A DNA stretch of 64,000 nucleotides, taken from NCBI GenBank assembly GCA_020996635.1, contig JAJJBE010000085.1, positions 1-64,000 on the forward strand, given 5' to 3'. The stretch is from Bathymodiolus brooksi methanotrophic gill symbiont (GTDB lineage: Bacteria > Pseudomonadota > Gammaproteobacteria > Methylococcales > Methylomonadaceae). The notes beneath the pieces were generated by a model, which saw nothing but the letters and a program-made list of their open reading frames with translations, did not search any database and was not told the origin of the DNA. The first letter of the stretch is position 1; every line of letters begins with the position of its first letter. Below are positions 45,939 through 56,211 of this stretch, in pieces. The translations under genes were made by a program, and so were the position numbers.

Positions 45939-46283
45939 CTATAAACTTTCATAAGGTATATTTAAGTTTTTATGTAAACACTTAATCATTTTTAAGCTTA
46001 AAGGGCGTTTACGGTTAAGGATTTCTGACACTCTTCCACTGCTTCCGGTATGTTCTTCTAAATCTCGAGCTTTTAAGCCTTGCTGTTCCATTCTAAATTT
46101 AATAGCATCAACAGGGTCAGGTGGTGTGATTGGGTAATGTTTGTTTTCATAAGCTTCAATTAAAGTAACTGAAATCTCCATATCATCAGCTTCTTTAGTA
46201 CCAGATTTTGCTTGAAATACTTTCTCAAGCTGACGAAAGCTTTCTTGTAAATCACTTTCACTACGGATTGGTTTAATATTCAT
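45939..46283 (-). CDS. higA: HigA-type antitoxin
   Basis: A 114-aa protein whose C-terminal half is a helix-turn-helix of the Xre class (GLKARDLEEHTGSSGRVSEI and LNRKRPLSLKMIKCLH). The N-terminal half is the domain that wraps the HigB toxin. In this type of HigBA pair the toxin gene comes first, and here its 3' remnant overlaps higA by 11 bp. The antitoxin seems complete and may still repress its promoter, but that promoter is lost with the 5' end of higB. Confidence 0.85.
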   Translation of the reverse strand: MNIKPIRSESDLQESFRQLEKVFQAKSGTKEADDMEISVTLIEAYENKHYPITPPDPVDAIKFRMEQQGLKARDLEEHTGSSGRVSEILNRKRPLSLKMIKCLHKNLNIPYESL

Positions 46284-46500
46284 TTACATCCCCAACATTA
46301 ATTTTATCGTATTGAGTATGCGTTCCAACGAACTTAACCCAAACAATATTTGCTTGATATTGAATTTCAACTATTAATCGGTATTTATTACCACCAATAT
46401 TAAACACAACTCTATTATTTTTACAAATACTTGCATTTGCATATTGGTTTTTTATGGACTGAGGTGATTCCCAGTTTGCTTTTATAGCTTCTTCATACGC
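46273..46500 (-). pseudogene. higB: HigB toxin, 5' end removed by a repeat
   Basis: In the minus strand, the frame from 46500 reads AYEEAIKANWESPQSIKNQY, then a segment containing NNRVVFNIGGNKYRLIVEI and VGTHTQYDKINV. This is the C-terminal three-quarters of a HigB RelE-fold mRNA interferase. The N-terminal 25-30 residues and the start codon are missing. A stop (TGA) lies in frame three codons upstream, inside a repeat that begins at 46496. With the toxin broken, the pair is inactive as a toxin-antitoxin module. Confidence 0.85.
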
Positions 46501-46571
46501 TGAAAATCAGGGAAATTCGCCAATCCGAAGTAAACTGGTAAGTTCGCTCGGGAGGCAAGAATTTTATCCCG
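46496..46571 (+). repeat. Dispersed repeat, copy 2 (also at 1851)
   Basis: tacgctgaaaatcaggga, ccaatccgaagtaaactg, taagttcgctc and aattttatccc match the copy at 1851-1953. Its left boundary is where the homology of higB to its family ends. tcggga and tcccga near its right end could pair. Confidence 0.65.
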
Positions 46572-46612
46572 ACAGCCGTCAAGTCATCCTATGTTCAAAG
46601 TGCTTAGGAACG

Positions 46613-46700
46613 TGCACGAAGCAACCTCCTGATTTCTAAATAGTCTTTTTGTAGATATATTTTATCTTCACTGGGAGCGCGACCTTTAGTCACGCAACTT
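46613..46700. repeat. Half copies of R2 and R4
   Basis: ttaggaacgtgcacgaa with ctcctgatttctaa (46613-46640) is the left half of R2. ctgggagcgcgacctttagtc (46670-46690) is half of the R4 palindrome. Together with the copy of the 1851 repeat they fill the spacer between higB and topA. Confidence 0.55.
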
Positions 46701-46729
46701 CATTATTCATTCAAAATGGGCTGCAATAA

Positions 46730-49048
46730 CTAGCTGGTCGGCCCATTAATATCTTCAGGGTCGCCTTCGTATGGAGTGGCGTATTTACACTCTTTTTGCG
46801 GGCAAACTTTTTCAGGGCCGCGGCGTTTAGTTGTTTTTAACGTTAAAATGGGCCATTCACAAGCAGGGCAAGGGTCTTTAACCGGCACATTCCATAATGC
46901 ATAATCGCATTTTGGGTAGTCGGAGCAAGAATAAAAAATCTTACCGTAACGTGACTTACGTTTTAAAATACTGCCTTTATTGCATTTAGGACACTCAACC
47001 CCTGTATCTAAAGGTTTCTCTAAAGGCTCGATATGCTTACATTTTGGGTAAGAGCTACAGCCAATAAAGTTACCATAGCGTCCTGTTTTAATGACTAAAT
47101 CAGACTCGCAGCTAGGACATTTCCTGTCTGCTACAATTTCTGGATTATTTGCTTCTGTGCCATTATCATTTAAATTACGGGTGTATGAGCAAGTAGGGTA
47201 ATCGGTACAACCTATAAAGCGACCATTACGACCTAAGCGGATAGATAGCTGTTTATCACATTCAGGGCACTTTTCATCAATGGCTTCTTGAGTGACATCT
47301 TTACGTTGCACCGACTCTTCTTTTTCATGGATTAGCTTGGTGAAAGGTTTCCAGAATGCACTCAGTAGTGGAACCCAATCTTTTTCGCCACGTGAGACCG
47401 CATCTAAGTTATCTTCCAGTTTAGCGGTAAAGTCGTAGTCTACATATTTTGTGAAATGATCGGTTAAAAATTTAGCAACAATACGACCCACATCGGTTGG
47501 GTAAAATCGCTTTTTATCTAAAGTAACGTATTCACGGTTTTGTAAAGTAGAAATAATTGAAGCATAAGTAGAAGGGCGACCAATACCGTGTTCTTCTAAT
47601 GATTTAACTAAGCTTGCCTCGCTGTAGCGTGGTGGTGGTTCGGTGAAATGTTGATTAGTAACAATCGCATCTAAAGGAATCTTATCGCCTTTTTTCATTG
47701 CTGGTAAGAAGGTTTCTTTGTCATCTCCTGCTTTATTGTCATCCTTTCCTTCTAAATAAACCGCCATAAAGCCAGGTTTTGCGATCACAGAACCGGTTGC
47801 TCGGAATACATTTTTTTCGTTGCCACAATTCAAATCAACAGAAACTGTGTTGATAGTAGCGTGAATCATTTGGCAGGCAATGGTACGCTTCCAAATTAAA
47901 TCATAGAGTTTAAATTGATCGCTAGATAGATACTTTTTTAAATCAGCAGGGGTTTGTTGTGCCAAAGTAGGGCGCACTGCTTCATGCGCTTCTTGTGCAT
48001 TTTTAGATTTTGTTTTAAAGGAGCGAGGTTCTTTAGGAACTTGATCGGCCCCATATTTTTCGCTGATTAAAGCGCGAATATTTTCTAGCGCTTCTTCTGC
48101 TAAATTCACAGAGTCAGTACGCATATAGGTAATTAAACCACTGGTTTCGCCACCACCAATGTCAATTCCTTCATAAAGTTGCTGTGCAACCATCATGGTG
48201 CGTTTAGTGGTAAAACCTAATTTCCGTGCAGCTTCTTGTTGTAAGGTTGAGGTAATAAAAGGCGGAGATGGGTTGCGTTTGTGTTGTTTCTTTTCTAAGT
48301 TAGCAACGACTAGTTCGCCTTGAGCTGCTTTTTCAAGCTCTTCTTGTGCCGCAACAGCTTGTGCATCATTAGTAATACTAAATTGACTTAGTTTTTCACC
48401 TTTGTAGTGGGTTAGCTTGGCTTTGAAAGTTTGTTTTTCTTGGGTGAGCTTGGAGGTAATCGACCAATATTCTTTGGTTTTAAACGCTTCAATTTCAAGT
48501 TCGCGTTCTACAATCATTCGTAATGCAGGACTTTGTACCCGGCCAGCCGATAAGCCACGACGAATTTTTTTCCATAACAAGGGTGATAAGTTAAAGCCAA
48601 CTAAGTAATCTAAAGCGCGGCGTGCCTGTTGGGCATCAACCAAGTTGGTATCAATTTCTCCTGGGTTATCAATGGCATGTGTCACCGCTTTTTTGGTGAT
48701 TTCATGAAACACGACGCGATGAACTATTTTCTTTTTAAGCAGTTTTTTATCTTTAAGCATTTCTAATAAATGCCAAGAAATTGCCTCTCCCTCTCTATCA
48801 GGGTCAGTCGCGAGATATAAAGTATCTACACCCTTTAGGGCTTTGGTAATCGCTTGTAAATGACGTTGGTTGCGTTCTTGTACTTGGTACTTCATTGCAA
48901 AATCATTTTCTGGATCAACAGCGCCTTCTTTAGGGATTAAGTCACGCAGGTGGCCAAAGGAAGCAAGAACTTGAAAGTCTTTACCTAAGTATTTTTCTAT
49001 GGTTTTTGATTTTGCAGGTGATTCTACAATAATTAAATTTTTGCTCAT
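46730..49048 (-). CDS. topA: DNA topoisomerase I
   Basis: Type IA topoisomerase (772 aa) that relaxes negative supercoils. The N-terminal Toprim domain begins NLIIVESPAKSKTIEKYLG and has the acidic triad in LATDPDREGEAISWHL. The active tyrosine is in GLITYMRTDSVNL. The C-terminus has four Cys4 zinc-ribbon units starting CPECDKQL, CPSCESDL, CPKCNKGS and CPACEWPI. The gene is followed upstream by smg and dprA, a common order. Confidence 0.97.
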   Translation of the reverse strand: MSKNLIIVESPAKSKTIEKYLGKDFQVLASFGHLRDLIPKEGAVDPENDFAMKYQVQERNQRHLQAITKALKGVDTLYLATDPDREGEAISWHLLEMLKDKKLLKKKIVHRVVFHEITKKAVTHAIDNPGEIDTNLVDAQQARRALDYLVGFNLSPLLWKKIRRGLSAGRVQSPALRMIVERELEIEAFKTKEYWSITSKLTQEKQTFKAKLTHYKGEKLSQFSITNDAQAVAAQEELEKAAQGELVVANLEKKQHKRNPSPPFITSTLQQEAARKLGFTTKRTMMVAQQLYEGIDIGGGETSGLITYMRTDSVNLAEEALENIRALISEKYGADQVPKEPRSFKTKSKNAQEAHEAVRPTLAQQTPADLKKYLSSDQFKLYDLIWKRTIACQMIHATINTVSVDLNCGNEKNVFRATGSVIAKPGFMAVYLEGKDDNKAGDDKETFLPAMKKGDKIPLDAIVTNQHFTEPPPRYSEASLVKSLEEHGIGRPSTYASIISTLQNREYVTLDKKRFYPTDVGRIVAKFLTDHFTKYVDYDFTAKLEDNLDAVSRGEKDWVPLLSAFWKPFTKLIHEKEESVQRKDVTQEAIDEKCPECDKQLSIRLGRNGRFIGCTDYPTCSYTRNLNDNGTEANNPEIVADRKCPSCESDLVIKTGRYGNFIGCSSYPKCKHIEPLEKPLDTGVECPKCNKGSILKRKSRYGKIFYSCSDYPKCDYALWNVPVKDPCPACEWPILTLKTTKRRGPEKVCPQKECKYATPYEGDPEDINGPTS

Positions 49049-49066
49049 ACGTCGGGTATCTTTAGT

Positions 49067-49534
49067 TTAATTTAAAAGAGCAGAAGCTTCTTGGTAGATG
49101 ATATTTTCCATGTGTGCAATTGCAATTTCATCACCTGGCTGGCTTAGTAATACAATTAAAGAAATCCACTTTATTTCTTCAATAGAAATAAGCGACTCTT
49201 CAATTGCCATTGCACGATCGATAACTAGTTCTCGATTATTGGGAGTTAAAATGCTTAGGCGCTCTAGGAATAAAAGAAAATCCCGGCACTCTAAATCTAG
49301 TTTTTGAATTTCTTCTGCGCAAAAAATACGGAAATTTTTTGGAGATTTAAATTCAGATTCTTCCTGTAATGCGAGTGAATCTAACCAATCGAATGCTTTA
49401 TTAATACAGCTATTGGTAAAGCCAGCTTGTTTAAGCTCGGATTTTAATTCATCAGAATTGGGGGTGGTTTCAACTTCACTATTCATATAGTTTTCAAATA
49501 GATATATTAAAATGTCAAAAATATCTTCATTCAT
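49067..49534 (-). CDS. smg: Smg family protein (DUF494)
   Basis: A 155-aa acidic protein of the DUF494/Smg family, with the start MNEDIFDILIYLFENYM and an ending similar to E. coli Smg. Its function is unknown. It lies between dprA and topA, the conserved location, 18 bp before topA. Confidence 0.92.
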   Translation of the reverse strand: MNEDIFDILIYLFENYMNSEVETTPNSDELKSELKQAGFTNSCINKAFDWLDSLALQEESEFKSPKNFRIFCAEEIQKLDLECRDFLLFLERLSILTPNNRELVIDRAMAIEESLISIEEIKWISLIVLLSQPGDEIAIAHMENIIYQEASALLN

Positions 49535-49572
49535 TCTGTTATTGTCTTTTGCGGCAATTTAATAAGAGATGG

Positions 49573-50640
49573 CTATTTATTACGCTGGTAGCCACCACCG
49601 TGAGTGGGACTAATATACCCTTGTAATTCTAATATGAGCAAGTGTGAGCTGATTTTATCGACACTTAAATTTGTTGTTAGTACCAGTTGATCAATTAAAG
49701 TTGGTGAAAACTGTATATGATTTAATAGGTTTTGCTGTTCTTCAGAGAGTTCATTAGTTTTTATGGTTTTTGTAATTGCCTGTGGCAATGGCCTGTCATT
49801 AAGGTGCGGTGCGAGTTCTTCTAAAATATCTTGTGTTGTTTCAACTAGCTTGGCACCTTCACGAATTAAGGCGTTACAGCCACGAGCTAAAGGGTTGTAA
49901 ATAGATCCAGGGATAGCAAAAACTTCTCTATTTTGCTCTAAAGCCATGCGTGCAGTAATAAGTGAACCACTTTTTTTTGCTGCTTCAACGACTAATAAAC
50001 CCATGCATAAACCGCTAATAATGCGATTACGGCGTGGAAAGTGATTTGCTTTTGCGAGTGTACCCGGTGGAAATTCGGAAAGAATAACGCCAGTGGATGC
50101 GATGTCCGTTGCAAGATTTTTGTGGGCAGCTGGGTAAACGCGGTCTAAACCTGTTCCTGTGACGGCGATGGTGGCTCCTTGGATGCTTAAAGCGCCTTTG
50201 TGGCTTGCTGCGTCAACCCCTAGGGCTAAACCGCTGGTAATTGTAAATCCTGAGCTTGCAAGGCTTTGTGCAAATTCATAGGCTATTTGCAAACCATAAT
50301 TGGAAGGATTGCGGCTACCGACGATAGCTATTTGAGGGAAGTGAATTAAATCTATATCGCCCCGAGCAAATAGAATGGGGGGAGGGTCTGCTATTTCTTT
50401 GAGTTGTTGAGGGTAGTTAGTATCTTCCCATAGAATAATATGGTTATTTTCTTGAGCTAACCAGTTTAAATCAGTTTCAATTAAATCCCAGCGTGGGTTT
50501 TTAAGGGCATCAATTATTTTAGCGCTCAAACCCAGTTGCAGTAATGCTTCACGGGGTGTTGAAAATAATGCTTCAGGGCTATAATGCTCTAAACATTTTA
50601 AAAAAGTTTTACTGCCTACACCGGGTGTACGCAAAAGCAT
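49573..50640 (-). CDS. dprA: DNA processing protein DprA
   Basis: Loads RecA on incoming single-stranded DNA during natural transformation. It is 355 aa from this ATG. The Rossmann-like core carries IAIVGSRNPSNYGLQIAYEF, SGLALGVDAASHKGAL and FPRRNRIISGL, and a C-terminal winged helix follows. Family-like sequence (KHWL) is readable just before this ATG, but no ATG, GTG or TTG is found further upstream in frame, so the N-terminus is uncertain by a few residues. It lies 34 bp after the LysM gene. Confidence 0.92.
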   Translation of the reverse strand: MLLRTPGVGSKTFLKCLEHYSPEALFSTPREALLQLGLSAKIIDALKNPRWDLIETDLNWLAQENNHIILWEDTNYPQQLKEIADPPPILFARGDIDLIHFPQIAIVGSRNPSNYGLQIAYEFAQSLASSGFTITSGLALGVDAASHKGALSIQGATIAVTGTGLDRVYPAAHKNLATDIASTGVILSEFPPGTLAKANHFPRRNRIISGLCMGLLVVEAAKKSGSLITARMALEQNREVFAIPGSIYNPLARGCNALIREGAKLVETTQDILEELAPHLNDRPLPQAITKTIKTNELSEEQQNLLNHIQFSPTLIDQLVLTTNLSVDKISSHLLILELQGYISPTHGGGYQRNK

Positions 50641-50674
50641 AAGCCAGTGCTTTTGCGTTGTTATTTTAGAGTGA

Positions 50675-51697
50675 TTATTCAGGTGTGCGTACCTTGTCTA
50701 AAAGCCGAATGTTTCTTAATGCATGCATAATTAAGCCATAACTTACCCGATCAAAAGTACGGAAAACAAGTAAAGACCCTGATTTTCTATTGGGAAGCTT
50801 AACAAGTTCGTGCCCTGTTTGATGGTATGGATCTTTAATGAGTTTACCTTTTTGCACAGTATCTAGGATATGTCCTGATTTAAGCCCATCTTTAGATCCT
50901 TTGTTGAGGACAATAATATCAAATTGACCAATTTCTTGAGAGTCTGCCATGCTGGCAATGATTGTTGCATCAATTTTATCTTTAGGAGCGATAGGGTAAA
51001 AGTTAAAATCAAGTTCAGCTTCTTCCGCTGGTATTAAGTGGTCACCTAAGCGTACTTCACGTAGCGCTCGAGTAGTGCTTAAAGTCGCGGGGTCGCCTAA
51101 TGCAATAACGGTATTATCGGCAATATGTATTGCTTCGTAACCGAGTACTTCATCAGTATCTGGGTCTTTATAGGTCTCACCGACACGATAAGTGGTGTAG
51201 TGCATAAAGTCTCTTTTCAGTATTGAGCGTACATAGATATCGGCATTTGTCGCTGCAATAAGGTGTTCGTCCGCAAAGGCTACAATATAAGGTGCGTTGT
51301 TTAAGTCGTCTTCATTTAAAACTTTTGGAGAGCTTAAAAAAGGACGAATGGCACCCATTGGGATCATCGCAATGGCTTCAGGCTCGTGATCTTGGTAACG
51401 AATGCTAGGTTGAATGCGCCCACTTGAATTAACACAAAGCATAGGCTGGTTATTAATAAAGCAAAGCGTAATGATGTCACCAGGGTAGATGAGGTGAGGG
51501 TTTTTAATTTGAGTATTATGCCGCCAAATTTTTGGCCATTCCCAAGGGTTCTCTAAAAATTTAGCTGAGATATCCCAAAGTGTATCGCCTTTTACCACGA
51601 CATGCTTTGTTGGGTGGTCAGAGTTGATTTTGACGACATCTGCGCCACAGTTAAAGCTAAATGCTAAGAAAAAAATTAAACCAATTATGCTACGCAT
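50675..51697 (-). CDS. LysM domain peptidoglycan-binding protein
   Basis: A 340-aa exported protein. A signal peptide (MRSIIGLIFFLAFSF) is followed by one LysM domain (HVVVKGDTLWDISAKFLEN to HLIYPGDIITL). The remaining 230 residues form a conserved domain with GSKDGLKSGHILDTV. LysM proteins of this type usually precede dprA in gammaproteobacteria. The function is unknown, presumably at the cell wall. Confidence 0.88.
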   Translation of the reverse strand: MRSIIGLIFFLAFSFNCGADVVKINSDHPTKHVVVKGDTLWDISAKFLENPWEWPKIWRHNTQIKNPHLIYPGDIITLCFINNQPMLCVNSSGRIQPSIRYQDHEPEAIAMIPMGAIRPFLSSPKVLNEDDLNNAPYIVAFADEHLIAATNADIYVRSILKRDFMHYTTYRVGETYKDPDTDEVLGYEAIHIADNTVIALGDPATLSTTRALREVRLGDHLIPAEEAELDFNFYPIAPKDKIDATIIASMADSQEIGQFDIIVLNKGSKDGLKSGHILDTVQKGKLIKDPYHQTGHELVKLPNRKSGSLLVFRTFDRVSYGLIMHALRNIRLLDKVRTPE

Positions 51698-51893
51698 TGT
51701 GATATTCCCACTTAAATATAAAGTCGACGTTTTATCTATTCATAATGAATGAATATGATAGATATTGCAAAAAAATAAAATTAGTTATCGATTAATAGCA
51801 AGAAAAGCTAATATCTGGTATTTCATGATAAGCCTAGATTAAAGGTACAATATGAAAATTACGGTGTATTTATAACCTTACAAGGAAAGCTGA

Positions 51894-52823
51894 GTGACAC
51901 AAAGAACCATTAAGATTGCAACAAGACAAAGCCCTTTAGCTTTATGGCAAGCAGAATATGTTGCGGCACGACTAGAGCAAGCACACCCTGGAATTAAAAC
52001 AGAATTAGTTAAAATGCTGACTAAAGGTGATAAAATCTTGGATGCACCCTTAGCTAGAATTGGTGGTAAGGGGTTGTTTGTAAAGGAATTAGAACAAGGT
52101 ATGTTGGATGACATAGCAGATATTGCTGTGCATTCAATGAAGGATGTGCCTGTTAAATTTCCAGAAGGATTGCATTTAGCTGTAATTTTGCCTCGAGAAG
52201 ATCCTAGAGATGCTTTTGTTTCTAATCATTATAAAAGTTTAGACGATTTACCAGAACGCGCAAAAATTGGTACTTCTAGTTTACGTCGCCAATGCCAGAT
52301 TGCGGAACATTTTCCTAATGCAGAAATTTTATCTTTACGTGGTAATGTTAATACTAGACTTTCTAAATTAGATGCAGGTGATTACGATGCGATTATTCTA
52401 GCTGCAGCGGGTTTAAAGCGTTTAGGTTTTGAAGATAGAATTACTCAAGTACTAGATAGTACAGTGAGTTTACCTGCCATTGGTCAAGGTGCGGTAGGTA
52501 TTGAATGTCGTAGTGATGATGCGGAAATTAATGCATTATTAGCACCCTTAGCTGATAGTGAAAGCACCATACGTGTCAGTGCTGAACGCGCAATGAATGA
52601 GCGATTAAAGGGTGGCTGCCAAGTTCCTATTGCAGGTTTTTCTGAAATACAAGGTGACCAACTTTACATGCGTGGTTTAGTAGGGAAGCCGGATGGAAGT
52701 GTGATTTATCGAGCAGAAAGAACAGGAGCAATAGAAGATGCAGTGCAAATCGGGGTAGCTATTGCTGATGAATTATTGGCAAGTGGCGCAGGAAAAGTAT
52801 TAAGTGACTTGTACGCCGATTAG
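51894..52823 (+). CDS. hemC: Hydroxymethylbilane synthase
   Basis: Joins four porphobilinogen molecules into hydroxymethylbilane. It is 309 aa. The dipyrromethane cofactor is bound by Cys242 in GGCQVPIAG, and [15 protein letters not shown] and [15 protein letters not shown] are diagnostic. It starts with GTG behind a clear aagga ribosome site. The 3' end overlaps hemD by 20 bp. It heads the hemCDXY operon. Confidence 0.96.
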   Translation: MTQRTIKIATRQSPLALWQAEYVAARLEQAHPGIKTELVKMLTKGDKILDAPLARIGGKGLFVKELEQGMLDDIADIAVHSMKDVPVKFPEGLHLAVILPREDPRDAFVSNHYKSLDDLPERAKIGTSSLRRQCQIAEHFPNAEILSLRGNVNTRLSKLDAGDYDAIILAAAGLKRLGFEDRITQVLDSTVSLPAIGQGAVGIECRSDDAEINALLAPLADSESTIRVSAERAMNERLKGGCQVPIAGFSEIQGDQLYMRGLVGKPDGSVIYRAERTGAIEDAVQIGVAIADELLASGAGKVLSDLYAD

Positions 52824-53592
52824 TACTTTAGTAGGTAAAAAAGTATTAGTAACAAGGCCGGAGCATCAAGTCGCCGAATTAAATCGGTTAATCCAAGCCA
52901 GTTCTGGTATTAATATTAATTTGCCAGTGATTGAGGTTCGGGCTAAGCCTCTATCAGAGCAAGAAACTCTTTGCTTGGAGAAAATAGAATCTTTTGATTA
53001 TATTTTTTTTATTAGTGTGAACGCAGTAAACTTTGCCCTACAAGCAATTGATGGCAAAATAGAGCGCTTGCAAAAAGCTAAGGTAGTTGCAGTCGGTAAA
53101 GCAACGGCGAATGCCTTAACTGAAAAAGGAATAATAAAGATAATAAGGTCTGAAAAAGGTTTTAATTCAGAGGCTATTTTAGCGATGCCTGAATTTCAGT
53201 CTTTATCCAATGAGTGCTGCCTGATTTTTAGGGGCGATGGTGGACGAGAGTTGTTGGCGACTGAGTTAAAAGCAAGAGGTGCGTTGGTCACTTATGTTGA
53301 GGTCTATCAAAAATTATTAACGGCACCAGATACACAGGATGTTGGTAAGTCTTTATTGAACAATGAATTTGCGGCAGTACTAATATATAGTGTTGTAGCA
53401 CTGAATAACTTGCTGCTTTTATTAGCAGAAGACAAAATTAAAAAACAATTATTAATTACACCGGTAGTGGTAATTAGCCAGCGAGTTTATTTAGCGGCTA
53501 AAGAAAGCGGATTTACACAGATAATAATTGCAGCAGAGGCATCTGATGCTGCAATGGTTAATGCATTATTGAATGGGGAAGCATGTGGCTGA
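52804..53592 (+). CDS. hemD: Uroporphyrinogen-III synthase
   Basis: Closes hydroxymethylbilane into uroporphyrinogen III. It is 262 aa with the typical weakly conserved two-domain fold, recognised by [38 protein letters not shown] and the operon position. The GTG start is inside hemC. It overlaps hemX by 20 bp. Confidence 0.9.
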   Translation: MTCTPISTLVGKKVLVTRPEHQVAELNRLIQASSGININLPVIEVRAKPLSEQETLCLEKIESFDYIFFISVNAVNFALQAIDGKIERLQKAKVVAVGKATANALTEKGIIKIIRSEKGFNSEAILAMPEFQSLSNECCLIFRGDGGRELLATELKARGALVTYVEVYQKLLTAPDTQDVGKSLLNNEFAAVLIYSVVALNNLLLLLAEDKIKKQLLITPVVVISQRVYLAAKESGFTQIIIAAEASDAAMVNALLNGEACG

Positions 53593-54730
53593 AGTCATTG
53601 AAGAAAAAAAACAAAAACCTGTAAAAGTTAAAAAAGAGCACAGTGGTGGTGCTTGGTTTGGGGTGGTTATTCTCTTAATTGTAATAGGGGTGGCTGGAGC
53701 AGGTTATTTTTTACTGCAGCAATTACGAGATAAACAGCAAGATTTAGGTGGGGAAATTAGTAAAGAAACCCAGCAAATGATAGCGTTGACTAAGCAAATT
53801 TCTGCTTATCAAACCCAGTTAGGTGTAATTCAAAATCAGTTATCAGGCTTAAATTCTAATATTGCTAATAAAGTGGATAACTTTGAGCATCGTTTAAATG
53901 AAGTGGTGAAAATTCAAGACGAGCGTCTTGAGAGCACTGTAAAAGATGTCAAAGATTCAATTCAAAAAATTCATCGCCAACTAGGTAAAACACGTGGTGA
54001 TTGGTTAGTATCTGATGCGGAATATTTATTAGGTGTTGCAAACCGTCGGTTACATTTAATGGGGGATGTTGGAACAACACTTGCCGCATTACAAGCGGCA
54101 GATCAACGACTGCGCGAAAGTGGTGATACGGCTGCATTTAAAATTCGTAAGCAGATTGCGAAAGAAATTTCAGTAGTTCAAGATATTAAAATAGCAGATA
54201 TTGTAGGGCTTTATTCTGCGTTAGAGGCCTTAGAAGAACAGGTTGATTATCTAAATTTATTTTTACCTTATTCTGGAAAAGTAAAAGATCAAGAACTAGG
54301 TGAAAGTGCACAAAAACCAACCGTAGATGTTAACGATGCTTTAGATGATGTATTGATTGAAATTGAAGGGATTGTTAGCATTCGCCGCTTAGATGCTCCT
54401 ATAAAATCAATTATGACGCCTGAGCATAAAATATTTATAAAAGAGCGTTTAAGCAGTAAATTAATGATTGTTAAGCTAGCTTTGTTGCAGCATGATGACA
54501 AACTGTATCAGGCGAGTATTGATGATAGTTTGCAGTGGTTAAGGGGGAACTTTACTAATGATCGAGTACGAGCCCGCTTTATTCGTGAATTAGATAAATT
54601 AAGAACCATTCAAATTCGTAGTAACCTGCCTGATATTAGCTTATCTTTTAAGATGTTAAAAGATATTGTGAAGCTAAGATTAGAGGTTGATAAAGCGATT
54701 CAAGATGAAAGCAGTCAAGTTAGTGAATAA
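53573..54730 (+). CDS. hemX: HemX family membrane protein
   Basis: A 385-aa protein with one N-terminal membrane helix (WFGVVILLIVIGVAGAGYFL) after a lysine-rich cytoplasmic end. A long coiled coil (residues 60-140) and a helical domain beginning WLVSDAEYLLGVANRRL follow. HemX has no known enzyme activity in gammaproteobacteria despite old annotation as a methyltransferase. It may scaffold haem enzymes. Confidence 0.9.
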   Translation: MGKHVAEVIEEKKQKPVKVKKEHSGGAWFGVVILLIVIGVAGAGYFLLQQLRDKQQDLGGEISKETQQMIALTKQISAYQTQLGVIQNQLSGLNSNIANKVDNFEHRLNEVVKIQDERLESTVKDVKDSIQKIHRQLGKTRGDWLVSDAEYLLGVANRRLHLMGDVGTTLAALQAADQRLRESGDTAAFKIRKQIAKEISVVQDIKIADIVGLYSALEALEEQVDYLNLFLPYSGKVKDQELGESAQKPTVDVNDALDDVLIEIEGIVSIRRLDAPIKSIMTPEHKIFIKERLSSKLMIVKLALLQHDDKLYQASIDDSLQWLRGNFTNDRVRARFIRELDKLRTIQIRSNLPDISLSFKMLKDIVKLRLEVDKAIQDESSQVSE

Positions 54731-54744
54731 CAGGAGCAAGTGAA

Positions 54745-55971
54745 GTGAAAAATATTTTGTTTTTTTTAGGTACACTTGTTTTAGCGTTGCTTCTAGCTTT
54801 TGTAACGCATGAATGGTTATTACAATATGATGACCCTGGTTATGTCTTAATAGGTGTTGGGCATTGGGCATTAGAAACCTCTTTGATTGTTTTTATTGTC
54901 GCTTCAATGGTGATTTTTGTTGCTTTATATTTTGTGTTTCGTGGGATCGGGTGGTTACTGCGATTTCCTGGCAGAATACGCAGTAAAGGCAAGGACGTTA
55001 AGTTTAACCGGTCTCAGGAAGCTTTAATTTCAGGACTAGTTGATGCAGCTGAAGGGAACTGGGAGCGTGCCGAAAATACTTTAATTAAGCATGCCTCTAA
55101 CAGTGGGGCACCATTAATCCATTATTTAACAGCAGCACGAGCAGCACATTCCAGGGGTGCGTTAGATAAACGTGATGAATATTTAAGGCGTGCGACAAAA
55201 GATGCTCCTGGGTCTGATGTGGCTGTGGGATTAACACAAGCAGAGCTGCATTTATCACAAAAGCAGTTTGATCAAGCACTTGTTACCCTAACTAAATTGC
55301 ATTCAATGGATTCAACACATGCCAGTGTTTTGAAAATGTTGCATCAAACCTATCACCATTTAGGGGATTGGGCGGCTATTAAATCACTTTTACCCGCATT
55401 AAATGAGCATAAAGTCTTTATGGAAGCTGAAGTGAAATTACTAGAGGTTGAAACGTATAGCACTTTATTAAAAGAAGCTGCCGGACAAGCAGATGCCAAA
55501 GGTATTCAAGCTCTTTGGAAAGATATTCCTTTACATGTTCAAGAGATGCAGGGTTTACCCGCTATTTATTATGCAGCTATGATTGAAGCGGGAGCTGGAG
55601 CAAAAATAGAAAATGATATTGTTAAATCATTAAATAATAAATGGGATATGACCTTACTTTCTCTTTTTGGTAGCGTGCAATCGATTGATTTTAGAGGACA
55701 GTTAGAAATTACTGAAAAGTGGTTGTTAGAATACGGTAATGATCCTGTTCTATTGCGAGTTTTGGGTAAAATTTCAATAAAATGTGAATTTTCAGATAAG
55801 GCTAAAAAGTATTTAGCTAAAAGTATTAGTTTAGAGCCGACTGTTGAAGCTTATCGTATTTTGGGTAACTTTTTAGCAGAAGAGGGAGATAATAAGCGTG
55901 CAATGGAATGTTTTAAACTGGGGCTAGAGCTAGCATCCAATGAAGTGATTAGTTACGTTGGTGGTATGTAA
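54745..55971 (+). CDS. hemY: HemY family TPR membrane protein
   Basis: A 408-aa protein with two N-terminal membrane helices (from FFLGTLVLALLLAFVTHEW) and tetratricopeptide-like helical repeats to the end. This is the HemY_N/TPR family, unrelated to protoporphyrinogen oxidase HemY of Bacillus. It starts with GTG behind caggag and ends the hemCDXY operon. The role in haem synthesis is unclear. Confidence 0.9.
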   Translation: MKNILFFLGTLVLALLLAFVTHEWLLQYDDPGYVLIGVGHWALETSLIVFIVASMVIFVALYFVFRGIGWLLRFPGRIRSKGKDVKFNRSQEALISGLVDAAEGNWERAENTLIKHASNSGAPLIHYLTAARAAHSRGALDKRDEYLRRATKDAPGSDVAVGLTQAELHLSQKQFDQALVTLTKLHSMDSTHASVLKMLHQTYHHLGDWAAIKSLLPALNEHKVFMEAEVKLLEVETYSTLLKEAAGQADAKGIQALWKDIPLHVQEMQGLPAIYYAAMIEAGAGAKIENDIVKSLNNKWDMTLLSLFGSVQSIDFRGQLEITEKWLLEYGNDPVLLRVLGKISIKCEFSDKAKKYLAKSISLEPTVEAYRILGNFLAEEGDNKRAMECFKLGLELASNEVISYVGGM

Positions 55972-55984
55972 ACACCTAGGTACT

Positions 55985-56170
55985 TAAGTACTTGTGCATA
56001 ATTACTCTAACATTTTGATATGACGAATTTTAGTAGGATGGGTAGAGCGTTTTTTTGCGAAACCCATCATTCTGGCAATGATTGATGGGTTTCACTACGC
56101 GCCTAAAAAATAGGCGCTTCATTCTACCCATCCTACAAAATATTAAATTAATTTTTTGGTATTTACTTAG
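55985..56170. repeat. Repeat family R1, full copy, near-identical to 63308
   Basis: The element starts aagtacttgtgcataatta and ends ttggtatttactta. The arms gtaggatgggtagagcg and cattctacccatcctac are inverted, and an inner pair around gaaacccatcat and gatgggtttcac is present. It differs from the copy at 63308-63495 at only a few positions, so one is probably a recent copy of the other. It lies between hemY and the convergent suhB. The rest of the spacer has no gene. Confidence 0.75.
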
Positions 56171-56211
56171 TAGGTAGCCTATATTAGCCATATAGGCTAC
56201 CCATTTTAAGT

